A stretch of DNA of 64,000 nucleotides, from assembly GCA_030549175.1 (NCBI GenBank), contig JAUKUA010000005.1, positions 930,001-994,000 on the forward strand, written 5' to 3'. Position 1 is the first letter of the stretch. The number at the start of each line of letters is the position of its first letter. The notes below the pieces were generated by a model that did no database searches, had not been told where the DNA came from, and saw only the letters and a list, made by a program, of their open reading frames with translations. Below, in pieces: positions 1 to 11,900 of this stretch. Position numbers and translations under genes: made by a program. This DNA comes from Lasiosphaeris hirsuta. Its lineage: Eukaryota > Ascomycota > Sordariomycetes > Sordariales > Lasiosphaeriaceae.

Positions 1-990
1 CGTAGGTCTTGTAGTTATCCTCGGGGTTCTCCTCCTTGGCCTCCTCAGTCTCGGGGATGGCGTCGGTGGTCGCCTCCTTCTGTTCAGTCTTGGCGATCTC
101 CTCGCCGGCGACCTCATCCTTCAGCTCGGCCTCACCCTCAGTGGCGCCCCAGCCGGCAGCGGCCTGCTTCTCGGAGCCACTAGATACGGTCGTTAGAACA
201 TGGTAGATTAGAAACGAGTAGAGTGAAACCTACCCGGCAACGTGCTTGCTGTGACGGTCATCGCTACTACGAGGACGTCCGCCACCACGGCCTAAATATA
301 ATCATCATTAGTACAAATGCGCAGTCTCAAGGCAGGGACTGCAGCTTACCACCACGGACGCGGGCATTAGCGCCACCACGGGGAGCACCGCGGGGAGCGG
401 ACTCATCAGTGGGTTTGCCACGGTTGCGATCAGCGCCGGCATTGCGATCGCGGAAAGCTATAATCACAAGCGCGTCAGAAAAGGAGCTGTTGGAGGAATA
501 GAGCGCGCTGACGTACCAGCCTCGCTACCGCTGGGCCCACCACGACGGTTGCTGGTCACCGCAGCCTTAGCGGCAGCGGGAGCCGAACCATCGGTGTTGC
601 GCTTAGCAGTGTGGGTTGTCGTCTTCTCGACGGTCTTCACCGGTGCCGGAGGGCCATCGGTGTCCTCAACATCGTTACCTAGAGGTTGAACGCGTCAGTT
701 TGCGATATCCAACGGCGATTCCCATCCCCGGTCGTCAAAAATTTTCTCCCGAGGGTGTGAGGTGTGGCGGGTAACCAACCGAGGAGGTCGAACAGGTTCT
801 GCAGGCGAAAGACGAGTCAGTTCTCAATTCCAGATCCAATCATGATGGGACGAATCGTGTGCTCGATCGCGACAACGGGATTGCGCGACGGATGGCTCAC
901 AACGGGGTCGTCGGGAGCTTTGGGCAGAGGCTCGCGAGCTCCCAACGTCTATGGCAGGAGGGTGGCACGTACCTTTGAGGCGACCGACAT
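1..990 (-). CDS. Stm1/SERBP1-like ribosome- and mRNA-binding protein (partial at left edge)
   Basis: The gene runs off the left edge, so only the N-terminal part is present. Exons on the minus strand, rebuilt from splice signals and phase: 990-973, 798-780, 678-517, 457-350, 291-234, 179-<1. The start reads MSVASK-NLFDLLG-NDVEDTD, the usual opening of fungal Stm1-like proteins. RGG-rich and acidic segments follow, then GWGATEGEAEL and, at the edge, EDNYKTY, which is the signature of the SERBP1/HABP4 family. From the family (Stm1, Oga1, SERBP1) the expected role is binding to 80S ribosomes and mRNA in the cytoplasm. The first two coding exons are only 18 and 19 nt long. All introns have GT donors and AG acceptors; the second donor, GTTGGT, is weak. 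The family call is firm, but the exact orthologue cannot be fixed from a partial protein. Confidence 0.85.
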
Positions 991-2334
991 CTTGTCGCCG
1001 TGCTTTATCGCCTTTCAAGGCGGTGGTTGTAGAGGCGACCAAAAGCTCCGTAGGAGTTGGAGGAGGGAAAAAATGAACCGAAGTTAGCACCTAGCAGGAC
1101 ATGCCCTGGTATGAAATGCGCTTCTGGTTGCTCGACGATGACGACGGATTCGCTGGAGGTCGTGTCAACGGCGGAAGTGTTTGGAGATTGGCGCTGTTTG
1201 GCCCAATTCCTTCCTGGCGAGTTCAAGCACGGGCCACATGCGCCCCGCTGTTGGTGCTCATGGAGAGTCGGCGTTTTTTCTTTTTTCGAAAATTCTCAGT
1301 GCGCAGAGGTTATTCCATTCTTAGGGCTACCTCAGCCCGCTGTCCGAATAACGACTTGGGCCTTCCCTGATGACCTGATATTGATGCAAACGCTGTTCAG
1401 GACGCAACCAGAAATTTCTCCTCAATTCCCTGCTCGATTTTTTTTTCTTCTTGGCCAGCAGACTACGAATTACAATGCGTCAATGTCAGAGGCAGGAGTT
1501 GATGGAATTGCACAGACGATTGCATTGCGCACAGCAGTTTCGGCAGTCAGCAACTCTGAGTCTTTGTCTGCCATTCCGCTTTCGGGGTTGATGAATTTGT
1601 TGAGCCCAAATGGGTTCCAGGGCAATCGGTGTGGTTTGATTATAATGACTTGTCGCTTGCTACCTATACCATCTACCATACATACTATTCAAAAGATTGC
1701 AGGCGGTGCTCGAACTGCTTGATTACATGAATGAAAACCTTTATGCAAAGCTTTGAAGCCATGTGATCTCAAGGAAGTTGTGTGGTGTCCGAAATGCTTT
1801 ACAAAGAGAAACCACCGGCAGCGGTTCTTTTTGGCGTATACACTCGGGCGCTTTTTTATTTATCGAGCTAAATCAGGTTAGAACTGCGACGTGCATGGAG
1901 GACGAAGCGATACCAATTGCTCGCCTCTACCGTAAATCAAACGCCGCGGAAGATCAACTTTGCTGGCCCGGGAGTTGGGCTTGGTCTTATGAAGGCCATT
2001 TATTAGGGTTTCCGCTTTCATGAGAAGGACCTAACTCAAAGGAACCAGGGGACTGTATAAAAATCAACACTACTGGTTCTCTTATATACCTAGGTTATCG
2101 TCTAGACAATAAGTTTGGATGTGAATGAAAGTATTGACGTTGAGCTAACATGAAAAAAATGGAAAAGGCGGACTTTGAAAGCAGATGAAAGATTGAACCA
2201 AACCAGGAAAGTTTTCAGTAATAACTCGGTACCTTGTTGGGTAAGTTACAATGATTCACTATGATATGCCCATCTTCATTTTGTAGTACAATCATGAGAA
2301 CGAATGTGAAAAAAAGATCATATGGTCGAATAGA

Positions 2335-2429
2335 TGCGATGAATTGGATTCGAACCGGTCACTTGTGCTAAGTTGTGACTGGTCAATGGAGCTCTTTACT
2401 TTGGAAGCTCGGAGACGATCCGTTATCGC
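2335..2429 (-). other. Degenerate tRNA-like sequence (class II shape)
   Basis: The minus strand carries a B-box-like GGTTCGAATCC. The 5' segment (2429-2423, GCGATAA) can pair with the 3' segment (2342-2336, TCATCGC) at six of seven positions. In between, a CGGA/TCCG hairpin, a GAGCT/AGCTC hairpin and a GTCAC/GTGAC hairpin occupy the places of the D arm, anticodon arm and long variable arm. The T stem pairs at only three of five positions. Changing A to G at its two mismatches, and at the acceptor mismatch, would restore full pairing. The D-loop GG is missing, so this looks like a decayed tRNA gene rather than a working one. There is no T-run just downstream. Confidence 0.35.
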
Positions 2430-2449
2430 CCGCTCTCAAACTAATCTAA

Positions 2450-2567
2450 TGAGAGCGCGGCATATGAGAGACTCGAACCCACGGTTGTGACCACCGAGGG
2501 ATCGAATATATGATCATCTCACCCCCAGTCACAGTTGCAACGTGCTTGCCTATTATACCACGCAACC
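2450..2567 (-). other. Second tRNA-like remnant
   Basis: On the minus strand TGGTATAATAGGC (2560-2548) matches the A-box/D-arm sequence of fungal Gly-type tRNAs. It is preceded by GGTTGCG, which could be an acceptor strand. A B-box-like GGTTCGAGTC lies about 80 nt downstream (2479-2470). No matching 3' acceptor strand or proper anticodon stem is visible, so it is probably a fragment. Confidence 0.25.
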
Positions 2568-3452
2568 ATTTTCTGCTAATGGAATTTGGCGAGAAGGGGT
2601 CTTCAATTTTGGGCTATCACTCACATTCGACTACGCCCCTCTCTGCTGCTTCTAGAATCTTCCGTATGAACTCTGGCACTTGCCAACTGGCAACACTAGT
2701 TAAGTTGAATCTCCGTCCCACCCTCCCTTCCCACTATCCGGCCGGTCAATGCTCATACTATAGACCTAAGCCCTAAGAGACATTCATATTGGAGTCAGGA
2801 TTCCTATAAGGACTATTAGTTACGACAGCCAAGGCGACCTAGGGAGCAATAGGCCAAGATACATGTACCGTCCTCATACATCACTGGGACTGACTTCACC
2901 AGCAATATCTACCAATCCAACCAGCGATTATCCTTGCATTGTGGATTTAGGTAACTAGCATCTCTTTGAAGCGTGACACCGCACCATGGGCGAGTGACTA
3001 AGAGACCAATCTCGCACCTCATCTAATACCCAGCAGGCATCTGCTCACAAGTAGCCCTGGCCATCATGGTACCATCCAACAGCGACACACTCAAGCACGC
3101 AGCTACCTTGCCTTTCATAGGCACATTTCTAAAAATTTCAATGTTTTTTATTTCGCATATACACTGAAAGATTTCAATATATACTCGTTCTGTGTTCAAC
3201 CTTTCAACACCCATGATGAACACAAGCCGAAGAAAAACAGCATGACCTACCTGATCTCTTCACCCCTGGACATCATTCCTAACCACCCCATGAAATAGAG
3301 GCACACCTTTCTCCTAACCCCTACCCTACCCACAACACCAATTTACAGTGGAGAGAATGACTTGAACTGCCTCAAACTGTAAACCCGAGAAAAGCATCTC
3401 ACATAACACATTCCACAACACCGCATAAGAGGCAAACCGGCCTATAACCTGC

Positions 3453-3459
<7 letters not shown>

Positions 3460-3516
<57 letters not shown>
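3460..3516. repeat. (AG)n microsatellite
   Basis: About 28 uninterrupted AG dinucleotides, flanked by further purine-rich sequence up to about 3545 (GGAAGGAAGAGGAG). The whole stretch of roughly 85 nt is a purine-only strand with mirror symmetry, the kind of tract that can form triplex DNA. Confidence 0.95.
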
Positions 3517-3519
<3 letters not shown>

Positions 3520-4543
3520 GGAAGAGGAGTAGGTGGAGGAGGAGGGGGGCAGTGAGGTTCCGGGAATTCACTCTCCTATGTATACCGTACACCATTATGC
3601 TTGGCCAGAGAGGAGGGAGAAGAAATACCAGCAACAACACCACTTCGAGAGGGAAAATTTCTGATATAATAGACCATCCATGAAAATGCCAGAGCCTGTC
3701 CAGAAAACAAGATCTCCCGACATGGCCCGCCTGTAGAAGAACAAAATGCCGTGGAAACCACGTCCTCATGACAAAGATGAGCAGGCAGCTCTGCAAGAGA
3801 AACATCGGCTAGTCTGGTCCTCCTCCTGTAAGCCTGGACAGCTGATGTTGTTGGCTGGGTATCAAATGCCACCATTATGTCACTCTACGTGACTCCCTCT
3901 GATCTGTCGTTGTTGTCGTAACCACAAGCTAGGCATCCACCTACTCTGGATGTGTGATCCAACCAAGATCGCCTGAAAAGAGCAAAACTTTTGATGGCCC
4001 ATTGTCGGGCCAAATTCTCATGCCCATAACAAATGTACAAACTGCAAAACAATTTTCAGCAGATAACCCTACATCGTGGGTATATTCCTCGCTGTTGAAA
4101 TTTGGAACGAGACGCTCCGTCAGCCGAAAGACAAGGATCGGCCGCCGAAGGAATAAGCCGCGAAAAGGGATGAGTAACATGTCGGCCATTTGCCACTCTA
4201 GCGGCGTTGAGACATGATGACGCCGGCCCGTCCTCCAATGCAAATGCTTCCGGGGTATCTCCAATGTTTTTCGCCGTACTTTTCCGAGTTGTTGCCGCAA
4301 GGAAATGTCAAAGATACTTTCATCGTCAAAACCGTTTAACCTGACTCCCCCACTCGCCTCGGCCATGTTGTGTTTGTGCGGGGCCATGGGTGGCTTATGG
4401 GCCACCGCCTTCCAGGGTTTCCGCGAATCGGTGATCGATCGGGGACCGAACGGCGGGAAAAAATCTGGCGCCCTGCGAAATGGGGCTAATCGGTCCGCAG
4501 CCACCCGCCCAGTTCCACCGCCGCTGCCACCGCCGTGATCACT

Positions 4544-5949
4544 TTACCGCATGTTGCTGGTATCAAAGGAAAACTGGGTCGGGAAGGCCATGCTAGCGCT
4601 CAACCCAAAGGGGTCAAAGTCGTAGCCGGGGTCGAGGAGCTGGGTCATGGACGGATAGGCGGGATGTTGCGTATGGGCGACGCCTTCCATCGCCGACTGA
4701 GCAATTTGGTGGTTGCTCGGGGGGCCGGTCGTCACGGGCGAAGAGAGGGCCATCGCTTGCGGTTCGCCGCCGTATGGAGCGCCGGGGTAGGGGCCGGGGC
4801 CTGGGGTGTCGGGGGGTTCGTTCGACTCGTCTAGCATATCGGCTGCGGCATCGTACTCCTGTTCTGTACTCACGGGATGAACCTAGGACGGACACAGTTC
4901 TATAATGGGGGGGAAAAGAAGACGGGTCAACTTGCCGAGTTGCTCAATATGGTTCTGGAATGACGGCGTCTGGTAGAACGGAGGAATGGTTCCTGAGCTA
5001 TCCGTTCTTGCGTGGTTAGCGGCTTGCTGGAGCGCTGCCATATGCATTTGGCGTTGCCCTGCCAAGCTCGGTAAGCCGTGTGGAGGGGGCTTCATAGCCG
5101 TCGAGGCCGCCATCTGCGGTATCTGCGGACGAAGCGAGGCGGAGAGGTGATCAGAGCTAGCCGGTGACGCTCCGTGCTGGGAGCCGTACGATGTCGTTGC
5201 TGAGGGTGATGCAGAGTGTGATGAAGGCGTAGGCCGGCTCTTTGGCGATGCTGCTGACGGGTGGCCATGCAACGGAGGCGGTAGCGGAGAGACGATGCCG
5301 GGCTCCATCTTGGGAGCGATGCTCGAGTTTGATCTGCGGGCGTGGTGTCTATTCAAGATAGCACGTTGGATTGGCGGCGGCTGTACCATATTCTGAGGCA
5401 TATGAGTTGGTCCAAGATTTGGACTGCCAGTTTTAGCGCGAAGCTCAGCCTGTACATCGATACCTGGACAGCCACAGAGTCAGCGACGAGGGGGCACGGA
5501 GGCGTAGGAGTACCGGCCAGGTGTTACCTTTCTCAAGGAGGATGCGTTCAAGCAGCGAGTTTTTGTAGCGCAGCATCAAGCACTCATCAGCGGCATGCCG
5601 GTGGGCAGCCTGGAGATTTGCCAGGTTTTGCTCGTGAGTGCGAATAGCCTCTTCGAGCTGCTTGATGTACTCGGTCCGCCGTTCTCGAAAAGCGGCCTGG
5701 GCCTGACGGTTCCTTTGCTTTCTCTCCTCGGACGTGGCATATATCTGAAAACCTTATTAGGACGACTATGAGAGACCGGGGCGGAAGCTAACTACATACC
5801 GGCTTGCGGCCCCCCTTTCGCTTCGGTTGTTGATTCTCCTGCGTGGTAGCAGCAGGGGGCGCCTCGCCTTCGGGACTCGACTCCATACCCGAGTCCTCGC
5901 TGTCGTCCTTGGTGGGATCCAGCTTATCGATCGACATCTTCTCTGACAT
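4544..5949 (-). CDS. kapC: bZIP transcription factor KapC
   Basis: Four exons on the minus strand: 5949-5800, 5744-5528, 5463-4936, 4863-4544, giving 404 residues. The basic region ERKQRNRQAQAAFRERR, followed by a leucine zipper (residues about 52-115) and the segment GIDVQAELRAKTGSP, match the KapC family of aspergilli and related moulds. The N-x2-A-Q-x2-F-R core is that of the Pap1/Yap1-like class. The C-terminal half is Pro/Ser/His-rich and probably carries activation functions. The protein is expected to be a nuclear, sequence-specific DNA-binding homodimer. The N-terminus is shorter than in Aspergillus KapC; the start was chosen as the first ATG in the conserved exon. The third intron begins with GCAAGT instead of GT, and this splice form alone keeps the frame into EQEYDAAADML. 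Confidence 0.92.
4864..4935 (-). other. GC-AG intron in kapC
   Basis: The 72-nt intron starts GCAAGT at 4935 and ends TACAG at 4864. Exon 3 ends in phase 1 (CTC G) and exon 4 resumes AA CAG GAG, giving Q-L-E-Q-E-Y-D. No GT donor nearby keeps the frame open. GCAAGT is the usual form of the minor GC donor. Confidence 0.75.
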
Positions 5950-8900
5950 GGTCTTACTGATGCCCAATAATCAGGTGCAGGGGCGTATCCCACGCTCGAC
6001 GGCGTGAGAGAGTTAGGTTGGCGACAACAACACCTGATTTAGGGGCAATAATTGGTAGTGCGCAGTGCAGATGGTGCACTGATGGGGCGCTGGAGTGCAG
6101 TGCCGTACGGTTGTGCGGTAGTGCGGGGTGCGGTAGTGGGTTCCAATAAGTTGCTAGTCAAGCGGGTTGTGTGTTTTTTTTTCGCCCTTGCAATTACTGC
6201 CGTGACCAAACACAAAATCTCGTTTCCCGCCGTCCCCCCAAAATAAGATGCCCGACAAAAGCACTGTTCGGCAGAGTCTGGGGCAGTTTCAGGCCAGGGA
6301 TGGCGCCAATCAGTGCGTCATCTGGGGAAAGCTGCTTGGGGTGGGATCCGACAGTCTGGGACGGTGGACGGGTTGAACGGTTTCGGTCTCGTCCCGCGAT
6401 AAGGAAAGGGAGGATTCGCGGCGGCTCCCCGGATTCTGGGATTCTGTGTGTCAGGGCTAAAGAGTCGAGGCAGCGTCTAGCAGGCCAGAGATAAGCAAAT
6501 GGTCAATGACAGGTTATGTGTGTGTAAAGAAAAGAGAAAGATGGGAGGGTTTTATGTAATGTTAATGTCGCCCGTGGTGGGAGGGTCCGCTAGACCGCCG
6601 TTACGAGTTAGGACGGCCGGGGCAGGCCAGAGACAAATACCCAGAGCGACCCAGGTGCGTCCACACTTGGTGCGTCCACCCAGCACCACGCAAGCCTGCC
6701 AGGCGATCCAGGGTCACCTGCGCGCTTTTTTTTCTCGGCCCAGCTCCGCGCCCCAGTTGTCCCCCTTGGCTCCCCAGTTGTCGTAGATGCGAATCGTCGA
6801 GATCTCGCACCCGACAGGCTTGTTTCACGCCTCCCAAGCCCGTTCCAAGGACACCGAAGATACTTCAACCCCTAGCAACGCTCTCCCCGCTGTCGGCTTT
6901 GCTTTCCCAACCGCACGCACGCACGCATACACACCTACACCTACACACCCACCACACCTCTCACATACACTGGCACGCTCCATGAGTTGCTGGGCTCCGT
7001 CACCCGCGGCTGGCACGCCGCTCTCCACTTCAAGCCCGCCGCAATTAGGGAAGTGGGCTTTCGGCCGCTGGCAACACAGCCCGTCAAACTCCTCCACACT
7101 GCAAGAATGAGAGGGCAAGGCAAGGCAGTGAAGAATGGGAAGAAAAAAATTGGTTCAGTACCCTTTTCGTCCGCCTGCAGGTCGAGACTGGAATCGTCCT
7201 CTCTCCTATGGTGCAGACTGCGTGGCCTGGTGTCGCGCTGTTCGCCTGCCCGGCCTTTGCTGAGTTGGAAGTGCTTATTCGCTGCAAAAGGAGGGGAAGA
7301 CGCTTTGCATCGCCGGCAGCCTCAGCACTTGGGACCGAATCCAGACGCCTCGTGGATTCCTGGGGTTTCTGTTGGTGCTGGAAGCTGTCGAGACTGACGA
7401 AGGAATCGGTAGGTGGTTTGTGACACGTCTGCACTCTCGCAACACAAGGCTTTCCCCGCCGCGAGAGCGTGATATGTGCTTGGAGTTGGCCGTTCGTTCA
7501 CAGCGATTTTGGTTGAAGGGGCAAACAAGAGGAGCTTCAGTCTGTCGTCATGAGACACTGGCAGAGCTCGAAATCCGTCGAGAGAGAGAAGCTGCTGGCT
7601 CCTCTGCCTTCTTCCATCCGGGTGGCACCTGGTTATAAGTGACTAATAGAAACAAGGTACTTGGGGAGCAGGTCACCCTGTCCCCGGGCCTTACCTTGCC
7701 TTGGACGACGCGCATCCGGATGCAGCCCCAGGGAGCCAGGGAGCCAGCCCTCGCTCTCATTTCGCAAACCTTACAGGCGCATGGACCAAGTGTCAGTGCT
7801 GGCGCCGTCGATGCCGTCCAAGAAGTCGACCCTAGTTGGATTGGCATTGGCATTGGTATTGCATTGGCATCATCTCGACGGCTCGATGGCACGCCTGATG
7901 CCCCTCTTCCAACGTGTGCCATGCCTGTGTGTGGCCTGACGCCCTTTTGCAACATCCCTTCCCTGACTTTCCCTGGTTGGCTTGGTTGAATCTTGCTCAC
8001 ATCTTCTTTCTTTTTCCTCCTTCTCATTCTTCACCCCCTCGTCTAGCCACTCAAGCGGGCAGACGGCTGACCCCTGGCAAGGCCTCTCGCGTGGTAACCG
8101 AACCCGCTTCCTTCACGGCAGTACCATAATTGCAGTGCTGTCTACAGTAATACCAGGGGGGGCAAAGAGTCTTTGGGGATACGCCGCATGGGCGCACACA
8201 ACCAAGACAGATCGAGTTGGGTTCGAGGCGATATTTGAAGAGGATTCGAGCTGTCAAGATCCAAAGTGACAGCCACTACAATACACAAGTTCGCTCCTCG
8301 AGTCGTTTTGGCCTGGTGTCGCAAGTGGATGATCCGCTTATCTTTCAGCTTCAATACTTCCTTCGTTAGTTGGGACAGGGTGTAGCTGCGGTATCGATAG
8401 CTCGAGCCGTTTACCTGCCATAGTCCAACGTGTTGACCCTCTTGTCCTCTGGTGCTATGGGGCAGCGAGGTGTTCTCAAGGATGGATCGACCCGTTGCAG
8501 ACAACACAACCCCCTGGTTATGCATACTCCTGTTTGAGTTGGGCTCCGGTTCTTGATGACGGTACGGGGGAGTGGGCTGCGAAGAGGATGTGTCTGTTGT
8601 CTGAGAGGTCGTTTGGTGCCTCTCATAAGGCAACGCCTCTGTCAGGGTTATCATGGGGGAGTGTGCTGAGGCCTGGAGAACCCATTTACCAAGTTTCCGC
8701 CCACATCACCCTGTATTTGTAAACAATTTCACCTTCAACATGCTCTAGCTAAGGCCCACGGATTCCCTCAAGCCGAAAGCGTGATGGAAAACCTTGCGAT
8801 GGCCGTGATCCATAGCCCCTGATGTTCTTGCCGTAGTGTGTTTTCTACTACACTAGTCGCAAGCAGAACAAAACACCTTGTCTGCAGACTACTACGAACG

Positions 8901-11900
8901 CGGCCGTTTCTGTGTGTGGGTGGAAATTTGTCCTCTGTTCTGCTCCTACGCTGCCACAGCATTCCAACTTCAGGTGCCGTCTTCCCTGGATGGGGGCCAT
9001 TTGATGCCGTTCATCTCAACCCTTGCGGGGACATGCTACCGCCAAGCGACGAACGGTTGGTAGTAAAGCGCCACCGAGATCGGTGTCTCCGAGATGATGA
9101 TATGGCGAGCATGGTGAGGGGTTCGATCGAAAGGGTGGAGGTGTGTCGAGATTTCCGGCAGGGTGCTTGACGTGGTGCATCCACCAATGACAAGGCCGGC
9201 TGCCGCCGTGCGGGCTGGCTGGTCGGTCGGGTCACGGCCTACGGATCTTGGAAGCCTACGTTGTTGGCCTCGCCCTGCCAAGATACGTACATACCAAGAC
9301 TCCAAATTTTTGAGCAGTCACCTGAGCTCGCTACACAGTAGGGCGGGGCGCCACTCACTGTGGGAGTTGCCTGCATTCCCCGCCAAAAAAAGGTCCTGGG
9401 ACCGGCGGGGCCCTCGAGGTACTCGGCATCCAAGTACCTCCCGCCACTGGGGAACCTCGTCACCACCAGCAAACCATCATGTTGCCCTAACGTCTACGTT
9501 GATCAGCTGGGAAACAGCGTCGCCTCTTACCCATGTTCGGATGCCCAGTAGCGGCAACTTGACACAATGATGTCCGACTCCGCAAGTTGCTCTCTTGCCG
9601 TGTATGAACAGCGTGCGCTTGTCAGGCTTGGAGGCGAGTCATTGCGTGGTAATTCATCCTCGTGCGTATAAGCAGTACGCACGGATACTTGAAGCCTGCG
9701 ACTAGCGTCTCTGGGAACTCCCATCTCTGTCGGCTGCGAGGCTTGAGCGGAAAGCCCAATGAGACAGATGGTAGGCAGTGTTTCGCTGTTCGAGTCCATA
9801 ATCCAATGCGGGATGTATGGACTGTCAAGGCCCTCGAGGTTGCAACTTCCCACCGAGGAGGCACGGTTCCCCAGCCGTCTGGGGCCAGGCTGCCGATGGC
9901 ACCCTGTTGACCCCCCTGCCTAGCGTCGTATCGCGAGCCGTTCATTGTAACGCACAGGCAAGCGGGGCAGGACCCATTTTCACGATGTTGTAACCTAAGC
10001 TGTCCAAGTCGTAAGACAAGTCCCCAAAACCCGCTCATTATTTGAGTGAATCGAACAAGAGGAATGGAGGCGCCGATTCTGTGCGATACTGGTTAGCCAG
10101 GCTCTCAAGAATAGAATAATCCACGGCCTATGTTTTTCAGAACCTGCCTGGAGTCAAACGTTAGGTGTGGGGTTAGGGTTGTAGCGGCAGAGCACCGTCC
10201 TGTGGGAGTGATTCGTCTAATTCGACTTGATCCAGTTAGACCTCTGCGGGACGCGCCTAGGCGGGGGTCAGCCACCCAGAACCAGAGTTCTTGGACAATA
10301 AGTTTCGCATCTCCGAGGAGGGGTGATCGCCCTAATGAAAAGTCGATGTGATTCCTGCGCGGCGGCCTGTGGTAGCTCGCCGCCGGTCGCCGGTGCTGCT
10401 ACTGCTGTCACTACTGTCGAGCCTCACCGAGCTCCGCGGGCCCAATGACATCAACAACTGCCGCGGGAAGAACCGCGCCATCGGATCGATCTGTCAAGTG
10501 ACCATGCCTGTGTTTTAGAGACAGTACTTCGCGCACAAATGCCATTTTTTCTTTGCCCTCGCGGACTTGGCCGTGTATTTTGCTGACGGTTGAACGGGCA
10601 CGCACGGTGAGCGGAGGCTTGCGCTGCCTTAGCACTACTGTCTATTATTGCCTTGACAGATCCACTGTCAGATGATGCGGGCAGAACAGGACGAGTCCGT
10701 TTCCCTTGCGCAAGACATGTTCCCGTCTTTGGCAGCCCGCCCATGTCAACGCCATCCGATGCACATACAGTCGAATGCGGCGCGTTCTCACCATGGCACA
10801 CGCATCGGTGTTGAGACGCAGTTATTGCTTTTGCTGAAGCAGCCACCAAGGCGTCACAGTTGTTCATTGGCCTGGACTTTGAATCCGGATCGGGAAGGAG
10901 GCTTGATGGAACATTTGACGTCTTCGAGAATCCTTCTAGCGCCGACGCTAAGGCAGGATGGCGCCACTGGCGCACCAGGGCTCGGTGTCTCGAGATGGCT
11001 CGGGGCGTCCGCCATTCCACCGACTGCCGCCGATAGCCTTGAGATAGGCTTGACTGCCACGACTCTTAGGGTCGTCAGCCTCCCCGAAGCCAATGGAACA
11101 GCACATTGCTGGCTGAATGTCTGGATGTGAGTCGAGATGGACTGGGCAAGGCTGTGTTGGGAGAACTGCAATCTCCCGACGCGGTATTTTTCGTTGAGGG
11201 GAGAGCTTTCAGCGCGCTGTGTAGATCCCCTATTTGGCGCAGCAAACCCCCCGTTTGATGATAATGTTTCGTTGTTCCATTATCCTCGTCTGCCCACTGC
11301 GCAAGAATCATGGGTTGATGTAGCACTAGGCTACGCCAAGAAATCTCGAAGGCCGTTTCGAAGCCGTCATCTGCACCTCGCCCAAAGAGATAGATAGCCT
11401 CATGCAGGTCCCGGCTACAGTTGGCGATGACTTCCAAGGTTGCCTTCCGGGGTGGCGCTGGTACATAGGTGTGAGGGGTAATCTGTTGCACACCCGACAT
11501 CCGTTCATTTCTTTATCGTCCCTCCACCTCCAGGTCTCTTGAAGAGGGTGCATGCCGACCACCCTCCATCCTGAATTGAAGGTTCTCTCGAGCGACACCC
11601 GATCAGCGGAAAGCATACATCTTGGAAAGCAATGTATGTGAGACCACTTGGTCTATCTCTCTCTTCATTTGGGGCAGTTTGATAGCTAGGCTGGGATGGG
11701 TGCAGCTGTTCAATAAGGTCTTGGCCCTGCGATATTTGGGCTCGAATGGGTCACACTTTCATACCCACCCACCCATTCCTTCTCAACCTACATAGCACAC
11801 CGTTCTATGTAGAAGAGTGTGTTCTTTTCTCAGGGCTGGAGATGCAGGTGCGAGTTGCCTCCTCACTTCGCTGCCAGAAGGCCATTGTTGCAACTTCGAA

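Larger units (their letters stand above)
991..4543. other. Gene-poor stretch between the Stm1-like gene and kapC
   Basis: No convincing coding exon is visible on either strand. The part from about 1750 to 3350 is clearly more AT-rich than the gene-bearing sequence around it. It holds tRNA-like remnants near 2335-2567 and the (AG)n tract at 3460-3516. Open frames here are short, lack homology I can recognise and show no splice structure. The left part (991 to about 1100) should contain the promoter of the Stm1-like gene, and the right part the 3' side of kapC. Confidence 0.5.

Noticed and set aside
1057..1722. 221-codon open frame on the plus strand
   Set aside because: No family features, low-complexity T-tracts, no splice structure, and it lies in the promoter side of the Stm1-like gene.
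8142..8654. 170-codon open frame on the minus strand
   Set aside because: Several frames are open at once here; composition is not protein-like and no motif is seen.
10165..10180. GGGGTTAGGGTT, telomere-like hexamers
   Set aside because: Fewer than two full TTAGGG units inside ordinary sequence; chance match.
10451..11020. 189-codon open frame on the minus strand with Ala/Lys stretches
   Set aside because: No recognisable domain, no start context, and overlapping open frames on the other strand.
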